DNA of 64,000 nt from Ruegeria sp. ANG-R (GTDB taxonomy: Bacteria; Pseudomonadota; Alphaproteobacteria; Rhodobacterales; Rhodobacteraceae): the NCBI RefSeq assembly GCF_000813985.1, contig NZ_JWLJ01000001.1, positions 186,001 through 250,000 on the forward strand, written 5' to 3'. Position 1 is the first letter of the stretch, and each line of letters opens with the position of its first letter. The position numbers and the translations under genes are program-made. The notes below the pieces were generated by a model. The model made no database searches and had not been told where the DNA came from. It saw nothing but the letters and a program-made list of their open reading frames with translations. Shown in pieces: positions 17,176-26,408 of the stretch.

Positions 17176-17382
17176 CTACCACCCGCGCAGCCCGCTGAGC
17201 GGGTGTTTGTGCCCCACCAGTTCATCATCCTGCAGATCCCATATCCGCTCGGCCTCGGTCATCGAGACCAGTGCGGCGAGCGGTTTACCATAGCGCGTCA
17301 GCACGATCACCGCACGCGGGTCTTGTGTCAGGGTCACCAGCTCTCCCAATTGGGTGCGGGCTTGCGAAATGGTGCAGCGCAT
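17176..17382 (-). CDS. Phd/YefM-family antitoxin
   Basis: 68 aa. MRCTISQARTQLGELVTL...VIVLTRYGKPLAALVSMTEAERI is the standard Phd/YefM fold, which binds DNA at its N-terminus and neutralises a partner toxin with its C-terminus. The chosen ATG has GGAG upstream. No Doc, RelE or VapC-like toxin gene lies next to it; only a short unknown frame follows. A TTGTAC inverted repeat upstream may be its operator. Confidence 0.75.
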   Translation of the reverse strand: MRCTISQARTQLGELVTLTQDPRAVIVLTRYGKPLAALVSMTEAERIWDLQDDELVGHKHPLSGLRGW

Positions 17383-17395
17383 CAGCGAATCTCCG

Positions 17396-17437
17396 GTTGT
17401 ACGATTCGAAAGATTGGGGAGTTGAGTGTTGTACAAC
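17396..17437 (-). promoter_or_regulatory. Candidate antitoxin operator
   Basis: GTTGTACAAC (17428-17437) is a perfect 10-bp palindrome, and a second half-site GTTGTACGA lies at 17396-17404, 14-22 bases before the antitoxin ATG. Paired palindromes at this place are usual for autoregulating Phd-type antitoxins. Confidence 0.45.
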
Positions 17438-17689
17438 TCGGACAATTCGCCGCTAACGCGGCGCACGGGGCCTTTGCAGGTGCAGAAATCGGTCGGATTC
17501 CGGCCCGTGACCACCGTTTGAACTTTTCCGCCCCCAAGCCCGCTTCTTGCCGCGAAATCTCGGGTTATCCACATGGCTCTCCCGGTGGATATCAACAGTT
17601 TATCCCCGTCTAATTTTCATGCTGCAGTGCTATTTTCTTGTCCGATGAAGGCGCTGATGCAACAGTCTGGTTACGGCTTCAGTTCTTCG

Positions 17690-18090
17690 GGACAGGGGCG
17701 GGACGCAAAGGCCAAGGGGGCCGCAGCGACGAAGGCAGGTTCTAGGATTTGTCCTTGGTTGTAATGGCTTACCGGTGGTGGATCAGTTTGGCCGGGCTTC
17801 GGTTCGGGTAAGTTGATTAGCCTCTCAGAAGGTCTGCGCGGGCTGCGACGCGACATAGCGCGTGTGGCGGTCGCTGGGGTTCCTTCGGGGGCTACGGCAA
17901 CTGGATCGAAACGCCCCTCGGGCGGATCGGACCGGCAAGGCGTCAGGAGTGTCCGCAAGGATGCATGCAAAGACCGCGTCTGAGCACCTGACGCCTTTTC
18001 CTTTTTGAGAACCATCGGTTCATACAGGCTACCACGCACCACCACCCGGACCGGAACGGGGTTCTTTCGCTTGCGCAAAAGAACCCCGTG
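17690..18090. other. Structure-rich region, possibly a noncoding RNA
   Basis: No family-like protein is seen on either strand. Inverted repeats are dense: an 11-bp pair AAGGCGTCAGG / CCTGACGCCTT (about 17936-17946 and 17989-17999, then CCTTTTCCTTTTT on the plus strand) and a 12-bp pair ACGGGGTTCTTT / AAAGAACCCCGT at 18056-18067 and 18078-18089. The first looks like a plus-strand terminator. I could not match it to tmRNA, RNase P RNA, SRP RNA or 6S RNA. Confidence 0.4.
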
Positions 18091-18211
18091 GAAGTGTCAG
18101 AAATGCAATGCCGCGTCTATGCACCTGTGGCGACAATGTTAGTCGTCTAAGGAGAATATGGCAACTATATATTGCGGTCAGGTATCGTTCAGGCGCAATA
18201 TCCCGTCACGC

Positions 18212-18349
18212 TCAGATATTTTCCTGAACGTCCTCAGCTGCGTTCTGGATGGCGTCACCGGCGTTTTCGATGTCTTTGCCGGCGCCCTTTGCGGTTTCGC
18301 AGGCGGTCAGGGTTACAAGGGCCAGGCCAATCAGGATTGTGCGGATCAT
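18212..18349 (-). CDS. Entericidin A/B-family small lipoprotein
   Basis: 45-aa gene that is easily missed. MIRTILIGLALVTLTAC is a lipoprotein signal with the lipobox LTAC (Cys17). It is followed by ETAKGAGKDIENAGDAIQNA, the standard entericidin sequence (G-x-G-x-D-x-x-x-A-G-x-A-I-x-x-A). The gene is complete with start and stop. The role is an envelope lipoprotein, by analogy an antidote/toxin-like stationary-phase peptide, not proven here. Confidence 0.85.
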   Translation of the reverse strand: MIRTILIGLALVTLTACETAKGAGKDIENAGDAIQNAAEDVQENI

Positions 18350-18515
18350 CGGTTGCTCCATAAGTGCTTGTTTCGAATTGGTTAGCAGCTTTCAACGGAC
18401 AGAGCTACAGGTTTCGTATGTCATCAATCAACGCATCGCGTACGGGCTGACTGGCGGTACCCATCGTGTCGAGAAAGCTGTAATTTCAGCCGTATGAAAG
18501 GGGCAGCGAAGCGGA

Positions 18516-18857
18516 TCAGTTTGAGTCCTGGCTGCAGAACAGCTCATAAACCACCTCAAGGATGCGGGCAGGTCGCTCATCGGCCAGCCTGTAATAGATC
18601 GCCTTGCCTTCCCGCCGGGGAACAACCAGCCCCTCAAGCCTGAGACGAGACAATTGCTGCGATACGGCCGCCTGCCGGGCGGACAGCAGTCGCTCCAGTT
18701 CAGTCACCGATTTCTCACCGGACACGAGGTGGCACAGTATCATCAGGCGCCCTTCGTGGCTGATGGCCTTGAGGAAGTTCGATGCCCGCGTTGCGTTTTC
18801 GACCATCCGGTCAAGTTCGGTCGGCGACATATCCTCGGTCAGTTGTGGCAGAGCCAT
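18516..18857 (-). CDS. ArsR-family regulator, SqrR/BigR-like persulfide sensor
   Basis: 113 aa. Winged-helix ArsR fold with LKAISHEGRLMILCHLVSGE, recognition helix SARQAAVSQQLSRLRLEGLV and wing RREGKAIYYRL. Cys42 (LMILCHL) and Cys108 (YELFCSQ) sit where the redox cysteines of SqrR and BigR are found; these form tetrasulfide bridges on exposure to persulfides and release DNA. The blh-yeeE genes at 32-34.5 kb are logical targets. No metal-binding CVC motif is present, which argues against an arsenic or cadmium sensor. Confidence 0.8.
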   Translation of the reverse strand: MALPQLTEDMSPTELDRMVENATRASNFLKAISHEGRLMILCHLVSGEKSVTELERLLSARQAAVSQQLSRLRLEGLVVPRREGKAIYYRLADERPARILEVVYELFCSQDSN

Positions 18858-19164
18858 AATCGTATTCCCTAGTTACTATCGCCGAATCCCGGGGCTGTCC
18901 GAAGCCACCTTGCAGCGGGAACTCTTGGTACAATTTCTAAGCATGTATTTCCATATGCACGGATCAAAATAGCGTGATGTGACCAGCGCGAATCCGCGCA
19001 GGGCGATTGTCACGCCACCGCAGAGGATGCAAGCAGATCACCCGAGCCAATGGAAAGCCCCGGAACGCGCGGCCCCCCTTGCAGCCCCCCTGTGGCGGCA
19101 CTAAGACTCGGGTAACTTCTCTTCGGGTAATGTCCCGATCCATCGCAAAACAGGCAGGTTCCGA
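18858..19164 (+). promoter_or_regulatory. Upstream region of clpP (and of the divergent ArsR gene)
   Basis: 307 bases without a gene; it must hold both promoters. No heat-shock promoter could be assigned with confidence. Confidence 0.4.
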
Positions 19165-19797
19165 ATGTTCGATCCAGTTGATACATATATGAACACACTC
19201 GTCCCCATGGTCGTCGAGCAGACCAGCCGGGGCGAACGTGCATACGATATTTTCTCGCGCCTTCTGAAAGAGCGGATCATTTTCATCAACGGTCCTATTC
19301 ACGATGGGATGAGCCATCTGGTCGTGGCGCAATTGCTGCACCTTGAGGCGGAAAACCCGAACAAGGAAATCTCGATCTACATCAACTCGCCGGGTGGTGT
19401 CGTGACCAGCGGTTTGTCGATTTACGACACAATGCAGTATATCAAGCCGAAATGTTCCACATTGGTGATCGGCCAGGCCGCGTCGATGGGCTCGGTTCTG
19501 CTGGCCGGTGGCGAGAAGGGGATGCGGTTTTCGCTGCCCAACAGCCGGATCATGGTGCACCAGCCCAGCGGCGGGTATCAGGGTCAGGCCAGCGATATCA
19601 TGATCCATGCGGCTGAGACGCAGAAACTCAAGGATCGCCTTTATGACATCTATGTGCGTCATACCGGGCAGACCAAAAAGGCGGTTGAAAAAGCGTTGGA
19701 CCGCGACAATTTCATGAGCCCGGAAGAGGCCAAGGATTGGGGCCACATCGACGAGATCGTCGAGAATCGCGCCAAAATGGATGGCGACGAAGACTAG
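19165..19797 (+). CDS. clpP: ATP-dependent Clp protease proteolytic subunit
   Basis: 210-aa serine peptidase forming the ClpP tetradecamer that degrades proteins fed by ClpX or ClpA. The catalytic triad is visible: Ser107 in GQAASMGS, His132 in MVHQPSGG and Asp181 in LDRDNFMS. Length and N-terminal propeptide are normal for alphaproteobacteria. clpX follows 135 bases downstream. Confidence 0.97.
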   Translation: MFDPVDTYMNTLVPMVVEQTSRGERAYDIFSRLLKERIIFINGPIHDGMSHLVVAQLLHLEAENPNKEISIYINSPGGVVTSGLSIYDTMQYIKPKCSTLVIGQAASMGSVLLAGGEKGMRFSLPNSRIMVHQPSGGYQGQASDIMIHAAETQKLKDRLYDIYVRHTGQTKKAVEKALDRDNFMSPEEAKDWGHIDEIVENRAKMDGDED

Positions 19798-19932
19798 GTT
19801 CAAATCCGCGCGCGTCGGGCGTGAGGAATGATTTTGAGATTGTAGCTGCCAGAGCGCTGGCCTAAGCTGCAGGCATATACGGCAATCGCGGCCCTGAAAG
19901 GGGCCGCTGAGACGGAGCCCGAGGGGTAAAGT

Positions 19933-21198
19933 ATGGCGACGAATTCAGGCGGAGACGGCAAGAACACGCTCTATTGCAGCTTTTGCGGCAAAAGCCAGCA
20001 TGAGGTGCGTAAGCTGATCGCAGGCCCGACCGTGTTCATCTGCGACGAGTGTGTCGAACTCTGCATGGACATCATCCGTGAAGAGACTAAGGCCAGCGGC
20101 CTGAAATCCTCGGACGGCGTGCCGACGCCCAAGGATATCTGCGAGGTTCTGGACGATTATGTGATCGGTCAGGCGACAGCCAAACGGGTGCTCTCGGTTG
20201 CGGTTCACAACCACTACAAGCGCCTGAATCACGCCCAGAAAGCGGGCAGTGATATCGAACTGGCGAAATCCAATATTCTTCTGATTGGCCCTACCGGCTG
20301 CGGCAAGACCTTGTTGGCGCAGACATTGGCGCGGATTCTGGACGTGCCGTTCACCATGGCGGATGCAACCACACTGACCGAGGCCGGTTACGTGGGTGAG
20401 GATGTCGAGAACATCATTCTCAAGCTGCTGCAGGCCAGCGAGTACAACGTCGAACGCGCGCAGCGCGGCATCGTCTATATCGACGAAGTCGACAAGATCA
20501 CCCGTAAATCGGAAAACCCCTCGATCACCCGCGACGTGTCGGGCGAGGGCGTGCAGCAGGCCCTGTTGAAGCTGATGGAAGGCACCGTCGCCAGCGTTCC
20601 TCCGCAAGGTGGCCGCAAGCATCCGCAGCAGGAATTCCTGCAAGTAGACACCACGAATATCCTGTTTATCTGTGGCGGTGCCTTCGCGGGCCTCGACAAG
20701 ATTATCGCGCAGCGCGGCAAAGGCTCGGCCATGGGCTTTGGTGCCGATGTACGGGACAATGACGACCGCGGCGTGGGTGAAATCTTCAAGGATCTGGAAC
20801 CGGAAGATTTGCTGAAATTCGGCCTGATCCCGGAATTTGTCGGTCGCCTGCCGGTGCTGGCGACGCTCGAAGACTTGGACGAGGATGCGCTGGTGACAAT
20901 TCTGACCAGCCCGAAGAACGCTCTGGTCAAGCAGTATCAGCGCCTGTTCGAACTGGAAGATGCTGAGCTTGCCTTTACAGATGATGCGCTGAAAGCGATC
21001 GCCAAGAAAGCGATCGAGCGTAAAACAGGTGCACGTGGTCTGCGTTCGATCCTCGAAGACATTCTGTTGGACACGATGTTCGAACTGCCCGGCATGAAGA
21101 ACGTGACCGAAGTTGTGGTCAACGAAGAGGCGGTGACATCGGACTCTCAGCCTCTGATCATCTATGCGGACGCTGCGGAATCGGCTTCGGCTGGTTAA
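19933..21198 (+). CDS. clpX: ATP-dependent Clp protease ATP-binding subunit ClpX
   Basis: 421-aa AAA+ unfoldase that recognises substrates (including SsrA-tagged proteins) and feeds ClpP. The N-terminal C4 zinc domain has Cys15, Cys18, Cys37 and Cys40. Walker A is GPTGCGKT (residues 119-126), Walker B is [10 protein letters not shown], and sensor II is TGARGLRSI. The pore loop GYVGEDVE is present. A 7-bp hairpin (GCGGCCC/GGGCCGC, 19888-19907) lies 25 bases before the start without a T tract, so clpP readthrough is likely. Confidence 0.97.
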   Translation: MATNSGGDGKNTLYCSFCGKSQHEVRKLIAGPTVFICDECVELCMDIIREETKASGLKSSDGVPTPKDICEVLDDYVIGQATAKRVLSVAVHNHYKRLNHAQKAGSDIELAKSNILLIGPTGCGKTLLAQTLARILDVPFTMADATTLTEAGYVGEDVENIILKLLQASEYNVERAQRGIVYIDEVDKITRKSENPSITRDVSGEGVQQALLKLMEGTVASVPPQGGRKHPQQEFLQVDTTNILFICGGAFAGLDKIIAQRGKGSAMGFGADVRDNDDRGVGEIFKDLEPEDLLKFGLIPEFVGRLPVLATLEDLDEDALVTILTSPKNALVKQYQRLFELEDAELAFTDDALKAIAKKAIERKTGARGLRSILEDILLDTMFELPGMKNVTEVVVNEEAVTSDSQPLIIYADAAESASAG

Positions 21199-21278
21199 GC
21201 GCGCTCTTTATCTCATTCGGACAACCATCGGCGTGCCGGGTAAGGGGCGCTGCCCCCGCCGCCCTTTGGGCGTCTCCC

Positions 21279-21342
21279 CCGGGATATTTACAGCCAGATG
21301 AAGCAGGGGATCGGTTCTTCATCTGGCCAAAAAATATCCCGG
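21279..21342. repeat. Palindromic intergenic repeat of Rhodobacteraceae type
   Basis: Outer arms CCGGGATATTT (21279-21289) and AAATATCCCGG (21332-21342) and inner arms CCAGATGAAG (21294-21303) and CTTCATCTGG (21317-21326) form a large hairpin. Similar CATCTGGC...ATATCCCGG elements are scattered between genes of this family. It can act as a bidirectional terminator after clpX. Confidence 0.75.
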
Positions 21343-21410
21343 AGCGCGAGGCAGAGCCTCGCAAGGATTCGGCGTTGTCAGCACAGCGGCGTTTAAGTGA
21401 TGAGGGATAC

Positions 21411-21773
21411 ATGACGGTTAGGCGTATTTCATCAGGCGGCGAATTCGAGGCCAAGGTTGGCTATTGCCGCGCCGTTGTCGCGGGGGGCTGGGTTCATGTC
21501 GCTGGTACCGTAGGGCAAGGGGAAACGGCTGCAGAGCAGTGCCGTTCCGCGCTTTCAATCATCGAAAGCGCACTGGCCGAGGCTGGCGCGTCGTTTCAGG
21601 ATGTCGTGCGTGTGACCTATATGCTGCCGGATCGAACCGAGTTTGAACCTTGTTGGCCTATTCTGGCCGAGACATTTGGTGCGAACCCTCCTGCGGCCAC
21701 GATGATCGAATGTGGCTTGATAGACCCGAAGTACCGAATTGAAATTGAAGTCACCGCTATCCTGCCGGAATGA
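21411..21773 (+). CDS. RidA / YjgF-family enamine-imine deaminase
   Basis: 120 aa of the RidA/YER057c/UK114 family, which hydrolyses reactive enamine/imine intermediates or acts on related small amides. Signatures are VHVAGTVGQ (family GQ region), [28 protein letters not shown], and the C-terminal [21 protein letters not shown]. The canonical deaminase arginine (family R at about 105) is replaced in the PKYRIEIE region by a nearby Arg, so activity is uncertain. ATG at 21411 has TGAGGGA upstream. Confidence 0.85.
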   Translation: MTVRRISSGGEFEAKVGYCRAVVAGGWVHVAGTVGQGETAAEQCRSALSIIESALAEAGASFQDVVRVTYMLPDRTEFEPCWPILAETFGANPPAATMIECGLIDPKYRIEIEVTAILPE

Positions 21774-21852
21774 CGCAGGCAGCGCTGGCAGTACTGGACC
21801 TTGGCGTGCCTTTGGTCCATATCTGCGGGGACAGAAATGCCGGAGGCAGCCG

Positions 21853-22236
21853 ATGGGAATCCTGAACAGTCTTTTGCGGGCCGTGACCTGGTGGAACGGG
21901 GCCACCCTGAACACGCAGTTTTACACTGCGCGCAAGGGGATCAAGGTCGGTGAAGACGATGAAGGCAACGTGTTCTATCGCAACGCCGACGACAGCAAGC
22001 GTTGGGTGATTTTCAATGGCGAGGCCGAGGCCAGCCGGATCGACCCCGATTGGCATGGCTGGCTGCACCGCACGTGGGATGAGCCGCCAACCGACAAACC
22101 TCTGGCGCACAAGCCCTGGGAAAAACCGCATCAGGAAAACCTGACAGGCACCGCGCTGGCTTATGCACCTGCGGGTTCGCTGCGCCGTGCCGATCCGGTT
22201 GAACGCAGTGATTACGAGGCGTGGAGCCCGGAATAG
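21853..22236 (+). CDS. NADH:ubiquinone oxidoreductase subunit NDUFA12 family
   Basis: 127-aa accessory subunit of respiratory complex I, related to mitochondrial NDUFA12/B17.2. Conserved parts are [39 protein letters not shown] and the [13 protein letters not shown] tail. It sits before mlaD, as in other alphaproteobacteria. Confidence 0.93.
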   Translation: MGILNSLLRAVTWWNGATLNTQFYTARKGIKVGEDDEGNVFYRNADDSKRWVIFNGEAEASRIDPDWHGWLHRTWDEPPTDKPLAHKPWEKPHQENLTGTALAYAPAGSLRRADPVERSDYEAWSPE

Positions 22237-22247
22237 GCGAAGCATAG

Positions 22248-22700
22248 ATGTCTACTCATACAAAGACCGAAGTTATCGTCGGCGGCGCCGTGCTGGCCTG
22301 TGCCATCGCGTTTGGCGTTTACGCCAGCCAGTCAACTGGCCTGTCTCAATCCAACACAGGCTATGAGCTGGGTGCGTCTTTCCGCTCGCTCGAAGGTGTC
22401 GGCGTCGGCACCGATGTGCGCCTTGCCGGCGTCAAGATCGGGACGGTGACGGGTGTTACACTGAACTCTGACACGTATCGCGCGGATACTCAGTTTTCCG
22501 TGGCTGATGGTATCCTTATCCCGGATGACAGCGCGGTCGTGATCTCGTCCGAAGGATTGCTGGGTGGCAACTTTGTTGAGGTCATGCCGGGTGGTTCCCC
22601 GTTTTATTTCGAGGCGGGTGATGAGATCACTGATACCCAAGGCGCGGTCAGCCTGATCTCGTTGCTGGTCAAGTTCGTGGCCGGGGACGGCAGCGAATGA
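22248..22700 (+). CDS. mlaD: Phospholipid-transport MCE protein MlaD
   Basis: 150 aa with an N-terminal membrane anchor (VIVGGAVLACAIAFGVYA) and one MCE domain (YELGASFRSLEGVGVGTDVRLAGVKIGTVTG). It is the inner-membrane hexameric ring of the Mla system that moves phospholipids between membranes. Other mla genes are not adjacent here. The stop overlaps the next start by 4 bases. Confidence 0.92.
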   Translation: MSTHTKTEVIVGGAVLACAIAFGVYASQSTGLSQSNTGYELGASFRSLEGVGVGTDVRLAGVKIGTVTGVTLNSDTYRADTQFSVADGILIPDDSAVVISSEGLLGGNFVEVMPGGSPFYFEAGDEITDTQGAVSLISLLVKFVAGDGSE

Positions 22701-23056
22701 TCCGTGCGGCTCTTGTAGCGCTGCTGGTCACCGCGACCGGAGCCGCTGCACAGCAGAAGGTCGAATCCGGCCCCGGAGCCATGTTGCGTGGGCTCGATAA
22801 AGTCAGTGGGCAGACCTTGGATATCGAGGTGCAGAACGGCGAGACTGCGACCGTGTTCGGACTGGATGTTGCGTTGGGGGATTGCCGGTACCCTGCGGAC
22901 AACCCGACGGGGGATGCGTTCGCCTATCTCACGATCTGGGAGCAGGGCAAGGCGCAGCAGCTGTTTGATGGCTGGATGATTGCGACCTCTCCTGCACTGA
23001 ACGCTCTGGACCATGCGCGCTATGACGTCTGGGTGATCCGCTGTATCACACCCTGA
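22697..23056 (+). CDS. Exported DUF2155 family protein
   Basis: 119 aa with signal peptide MIRAALVALLVTATGAAA. The DUF2155 core is LRGLDKVSGQTLDIEV...CRYP...AYLTIWE...FDGWMIATSPALNALDHARYDVWVIRC. Function is unknown, but a position after mlaD is widely kept. The last 37 bases overlap the convergent aat gene. Confidence 0.88.
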   Translation: MIRAALVALLVTATGAAAQQKVESGPGAMLRGLDKVSGQTLDIEVQNGETATVFGLDVALGDCRYPADNPTGDAFAYLTIWEQGKAQQLFDGWMIATSPALNALDHARYDVWVIRCITP

Positions 23057-23652
23057 GGCGTCTGCAGCAAATCAGTGGTGAAATCCGCTTTTAGATCAAG
23101 CGCTTGTTTTAACTCGCTGTGATATACCGCACGTGGGATTTCAATCGCGCCCAGTGAGGCCAGATGTGCCGTCAGAAACTGCGTATCGAACAGCGTAAAC
23201 CCGGTTTGGCGCAGCCGATCCACCAGATAGGCAAGTGCAATCTTCGATGCGTCCGTACGGCGCGAGAACATGCTTTCGCCAAAGAAAGCCGCGCCGAGGA
23301 CCACGCCGTAAACGCCGCCAATCAGCGACGAACCGTCCCAGACCTCAAGCGAATGCGCGCGCCCGGTTTGGTGCAACTGCTGATACAGGCGGCGTAGTTC
23401 GGGGTTGATCCAGGTGTCAGCGCGATCGGCGCAGCCATCTATGACACCAGCAAAATCGCGATCGATGGTTATCTCGAATGCGCAGGTTCGAATGCGTCGC
23501 GCCAAACTGCGCGAGATGTGAAAACCGTCCAGCGGAAAGACCCCCCGGATTTTCGGGTCGACCCAGAACAGTTCCGGGTCGTCACGGTGTTCGGCCATCG
23601 GGAATATCCCGATTGAGTAACCGTGCAGTAAAAGTTCGGGGGAAAGGCTCAT
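23020..23652 (-). CDS. aat: Leucyl/phenylalanyl-tRNA-protein transferase
   Basis: 210 aa. It adds Leu or Phe to the N-terminus of proteins with basic first residues, marking them for ClpAPS degradation (N-degron pathway). Conserved parts are YSIGIFPMAEHRDDPELFWVDPKIRGVFPL, HSLEVWD, GGVYGVVLGAAFFGESMFS and FTLFDTQFLTAHLASLGAIEI. The start is taken at MSLSPELL; an upstream ATG at 23679 would add nine residues. It follows accC by about 50 bases on the same strand and its 3' end overlaps the DUF2155 gene. Confidence 0.93.
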   Translation of the reverse strand: MSLSPELLLHGYSIGIFPMAEHRDDPELFWVDPKIRGVFPLDGFHISRSLARRIRTCAFEITIDRDFAGVIDGCADRADTWINPELRRLYQQLHQTGRAHSLEVWDGSSLIGGVYGVVLGAAFFGESMFSRRTDASKIALAYLVDRLRQTGFTLFDTQFLTAHLASLGAIEIPRAVYHSELKQALDLKADFTTDLLQTPQGVIQRITQTS

Positions 23653-23699
23653 ATCAGATGTGCCGGGGCCGGTGGGCATATGCCTCCGGCCCCAAAACT

Positions 23700-25049
23700 T
23701 TACTGGGCCATGTTCTCCGCAAGCCAGTGCTCCAGCCAGTGGATGTTGTAGTCACCGCTATGCAGGTCAGGTTCCTGCAGCAGCGCGTGGAACAGCGGCA
23801 CGGTGGTGTCGATGCCGTCGACGATTAGCTCTCCCAATGCGCGCTCCAGACGCGCCAGCGCCTCGGCACGGTCGCGACCTTGCACGATCAGCTTTGCGAT
23901 CAGCGAGTCGTAATACGGCGGGATCGAGTAGCCATCATAGAGCGCCGAATCCATGCGCACACCCAGGCCGCCGGGCGCGTGATAGGCCGTGATCTTACCG
24001 GGGCAGGGTGAGAAATTCGGCAGTTTCTCGGCATTGATCCGAACCTCGATGGCGTGGCCGTTGATCTCAAGATCGTCCTGACCGAACGACATGTCCTCAC
24101 CAGCGGCAACGAGGATCTGTTCGCGCACCAGATCGACGCCGAAGATGCCTTCGGTCACCGGGTGTTCCACCTGAAGGCGGGTGTTCATCTCGATGAAGTA
24201 GAACTCACCATTCTCATAGAGGAACTCGATGGTGCCCGCACCGATATAGTTGATCTTGGCGACAGCATCCGCACAGACCTTACCGATCTTGGCGCGCTCT
24301 TCGGGGGTGATGCAGGGGCCGGGGGCCTCTTCGAACACCTTCTGGTGACGGCGCTGCAGCGAACAGTCGCGTTCGCCCAAGTGAACCGCCTTGCCTTTGC
24401 CATCGCCAAAGACCTGAATCTCGATATGGCGCGGCGTGGTCAGGTATTTTTCGATATAGACCTCGTCATTGCCAAAGGCAGCTTTGCCTTCGGCGCGCGC
24501 GGTCATGAAGGCGCTTTCCATCTCATCTGCGGTCATCGCGACTTTCATGCCGCGACCGCCGCCGCCGGCGGTGGCTTTGATGATGACGGGATAGCCGAAC
24601 TCTTCGCCGATGCGCTTGGCATCTTCCAAGGTGGGAACGCCGCCATCGGAACCGGGAACACAAGGAACACCCAGTTCCTTCATGGTGTCCTTGGCGGTGA
24701 TCTTGTCACCCATCACGCGGATATGTTCCGCGGTGGGGCCGATGAAGGTGATGCCGTGGTCTTCGACGATCTGCACGAACTCGGCATTCTCGGACAGGAA
24801 GCCATAGCCGGGATGGATCGCCTGCGCGCCGGTGATTTCACAGGCCGAGATGATCGCGGGCACCGACAGATAGCTTTGCGGGCTGGGCGGGGGGCCGATG
24901 CAGACCGATTCGTCCGCCATGCGCACATGCATCGCGTCGCTGTCGGCGGTGGAATGGACGGCAACCGTCTTGATCCCCATCTCGCGCGCAGCACGGATCA
25001 CGCGCAGGGCGATCTCGCCTCGGTTGGCAATCAGGATTTTGTCGAACAT
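23700..25049 (-). CDS. accC: Acetyl-CoA carboxylase, biotin carboxylase subunit
   Basis: 449-aa ATP-grasp enzyme that carboxylates biotin on AccB, the first half-reaction of malonyl-CoA formation. Visible motifs are [25 protein letters not shown], the glycine-rich ATP loop [26 protein letters not shown], and [26 protein letters not shown]. Length is standard. It is 9 bases downstream of accB. Confidence 0.96.
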   Translation of the reverse strand: MFDKILIANRGEIALRVIRAAREMGIKTVAVHSTADSDAMHVRMADESVCIGPPPSPQSYLSVPAIISACEITGAQAIHPGYGFLSENAEFVQIVEDHGITFIGPTAEHIRVMGDKITAKDTMKELGVPCVPGSDGGVPTLEDAKRIGEEFGYPVIIKATAGGGGRGMKVAMTADEMESAFMTARAEGKAAFGNDEVYIEKYLTTPRHIEIQVFGDGKGKAVHLGERDCSLQRRHQKVFEEAPGPCITPEERAKIGKVCADAVAKINYIGAGTIEFLYENGEFYFIEMNTRLQVEHPVTEGIFGVDLVREQILVAAGEDMSFGQDDLEINGHAIEVRINAEKLPNFSPCPGKITAYHAPGGLGVRMDSALYDGYSIPPYYDSLIAKLIVQGRDRAEALARLERALGELIVDGIDTTVPLFHALLQEPDLHSGDYNIHWLEHWLAENMAQ

Positions 25050-25058
25050 GGGCCCGCC

Positions 25059-25556
25059 TTACTCAACGATGACCAGAGGCGTGCCGAATTCAACAGCGTC
25101 GCCATCGCCGACCAGAATGCGCTTGATGGTGCCCGATTTGGGCGCGTGGATGTGGTTCATGGTCTTCATGGCTTCGACAATCAGCAGCGTGTCGCCCTCG
25201 GACACCGAAGCGCCTACCGAGATAAACGCGGGCGCACCCGGCTCGGGCTGCATGTAAACGGTGCCCACCATGGGCGAGGTCACGGCGCCGGGGTGGCTTG
25301 CGGGATCGTCAACGGCAGCGGGGGCTTCAGCAGCGGCGGGGGCGGCAACCGGAGCAGGTGCTGCAGGCGCAGCCGCAGGAACCGCAACCTGTACCGGAGC
25401 AGCGACAGCCTGCGACATACGGCTCACGCGGACATTCAGGCTGTCTTCCTCGCCATATTCACGTTTGACCTGCAGTTCGGTCAGGTCGTTTTCGCGCAGC
25501 AGTTCGGCCAGTGCCTTGATAAACGCGACATCCGCTTCGTGTTTGGTATCTGTCAT
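25059..25556 (-). CDS. accB: Acetyl-CoA carboxylase biotin carboxyl carrier protein
   Basis: 165 aa. An N-terminal helical part is followed by an Ala/Pro-rich linker (residues about 55-95) and the biotinyl domain. EAMKTMNHI contains the biotinylated Lys131. First gene of the accB-accC-aat unit. Confidence 0.95.
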   Translation of the reverse strand: MTDTKHEADVAFIKALAELLRENDLTELQVKREYGEEDSLNVRVSRMSQAVAAPVQVAVPAAAPAAPAPVAAPAAAEAPAAVDDPASHPGAVTSPMVGTVYMQPEPGAPAFISVGASVSEGDTLLIVEAMKTMNHIHAPKSGTIKRILVGDGDAVEFGTPLVIVE

Positions 25557-25706
25557 GAGTGTCCTCGAAGGTTCCCCTTTGGCCCGTCTGTTCCCTGCGG
25601 GCTTGGTCTGATTACGCAGCGTTATAAGCCATGCAGACGGCCATGAAAAGCGCCGTCTGAGCCTGTTAAATGGGGGTTTTTGCGTTAATTGCGAGGGCGG
25701 TTGCGA

Positions 25707-26243
25707 TTACAGCGGCGTTCCTGACAGTTTCGCAACCAGTTCGGGCAGTTTCCGGGCGCCGTATTTCTCCAGAAGGCGGGCGCGATAGGCTTCGATGGTA
25801 CGATAGCTCAGCCCCAGTTCGACGCCAATTTCCTTGGCGGACAAGCCGCGGCAGGACAGGATCGCCACCTCGCGTTCGCGGGTGGTTAACTGAACCAGCG
25901 GGCGCTCTTCCGAGATGTCCGAAAAGCTCCAGATCCCATGCCGGAACGGGTCGTCCGGCGTCAGCGACCGCCCCCGCGCGCGGCACCAGAACAGGTCTCC
26001 GTCGCGCCGCCGCATCACCCGTTCGTCCGTGTAATACCCGGTGTCGCGCATCACCTGCAGGCTGCGCGCACCGATCCGCTCCCAGTCAGCGACCGACGGG
26101 TAGAGATGCAGCAGCGGCATGTTACGATAATCGCTCTCATCCCCGCCGAACGTGCGCGCGAATTGCAGATTGCAGCGGCGGATGATCCGGTTTTCAAGCT
26201 CGACAAGACCGATGGGTGCGTATTCGAAGGCGGGGTCGCTCAT
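25707..26243 (-). CDS. PAS-LuxR transcriptional regulator
   Basis: 178 aa. The N-terminal PAS domain (FEYAPIGLVELENRIIRRCN...FWSFSDISEE) senses an unknown small ligand or redox state. The C-terminal LuxR-type helix-turn-helix is LTTREREVAILSCRGLSAKEIGVELGLSYRTIEAYRARLLEKY. There is no receiver domain, so it is not a classical response regulator. It is divergent from the XRE regulator and the two-component genes, so it may work with them. Confidence 0.87.
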   Translation of the reverse strand: MSDPAFEYAPIGLVELENRIIRRCNLQFARTFGGDESDYRNMPLLHLYPSVADWERIGARSLQVMRDTGYYTDERVMRRRDGDLFWCRARGRSLTPDDPFRHGIWSFSDISEERPLVQLTTREREVAILSCRGLSAKEIGVELGLSYRTIEAYRARLLEKYGARKLPELVAKLSGTPL

Positions 26244-26408
26244 GGTCTCATGGTGACGCGTATTGGGCGGAAAGAGAAGGGGAGGTAGCGGTTTCGCCCG
26301 ACGGGATTTGTGAAGGTTGTAAATCCGCTTTGAAAATTTGGTGGCAACAGATAAAAATCATGCAGTTATTCTGCAAATCCATATGCGGTAGCCAAGGAAA
26401 CGGACGTG

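Noticed and set aside
17565..17573. Perfect DnaA box TTATCCACA, with TTTATCCCC nearby
   Set aside because: A single box without further boxes, AT-rich unwinding region or origin-linked genes; chance is likely.
17671..18078. 135-aa frame and possible tmRNA gene
   Set aside because: The protein is Pro/Arg-rich without a family, and no tag sequence or tmRNA ends were found; left as a structured region.
19888..19907. Hairpin between clpP and clpX as terminator
   Set aside because: Seven-bp stem without a T tract; more likely allows readthrough or has a minor role.
24054..25646. 530-aa plus-strand frame opposite accC-accB
   Set aside because: Antisense shadow of two clear housekeeping genes.
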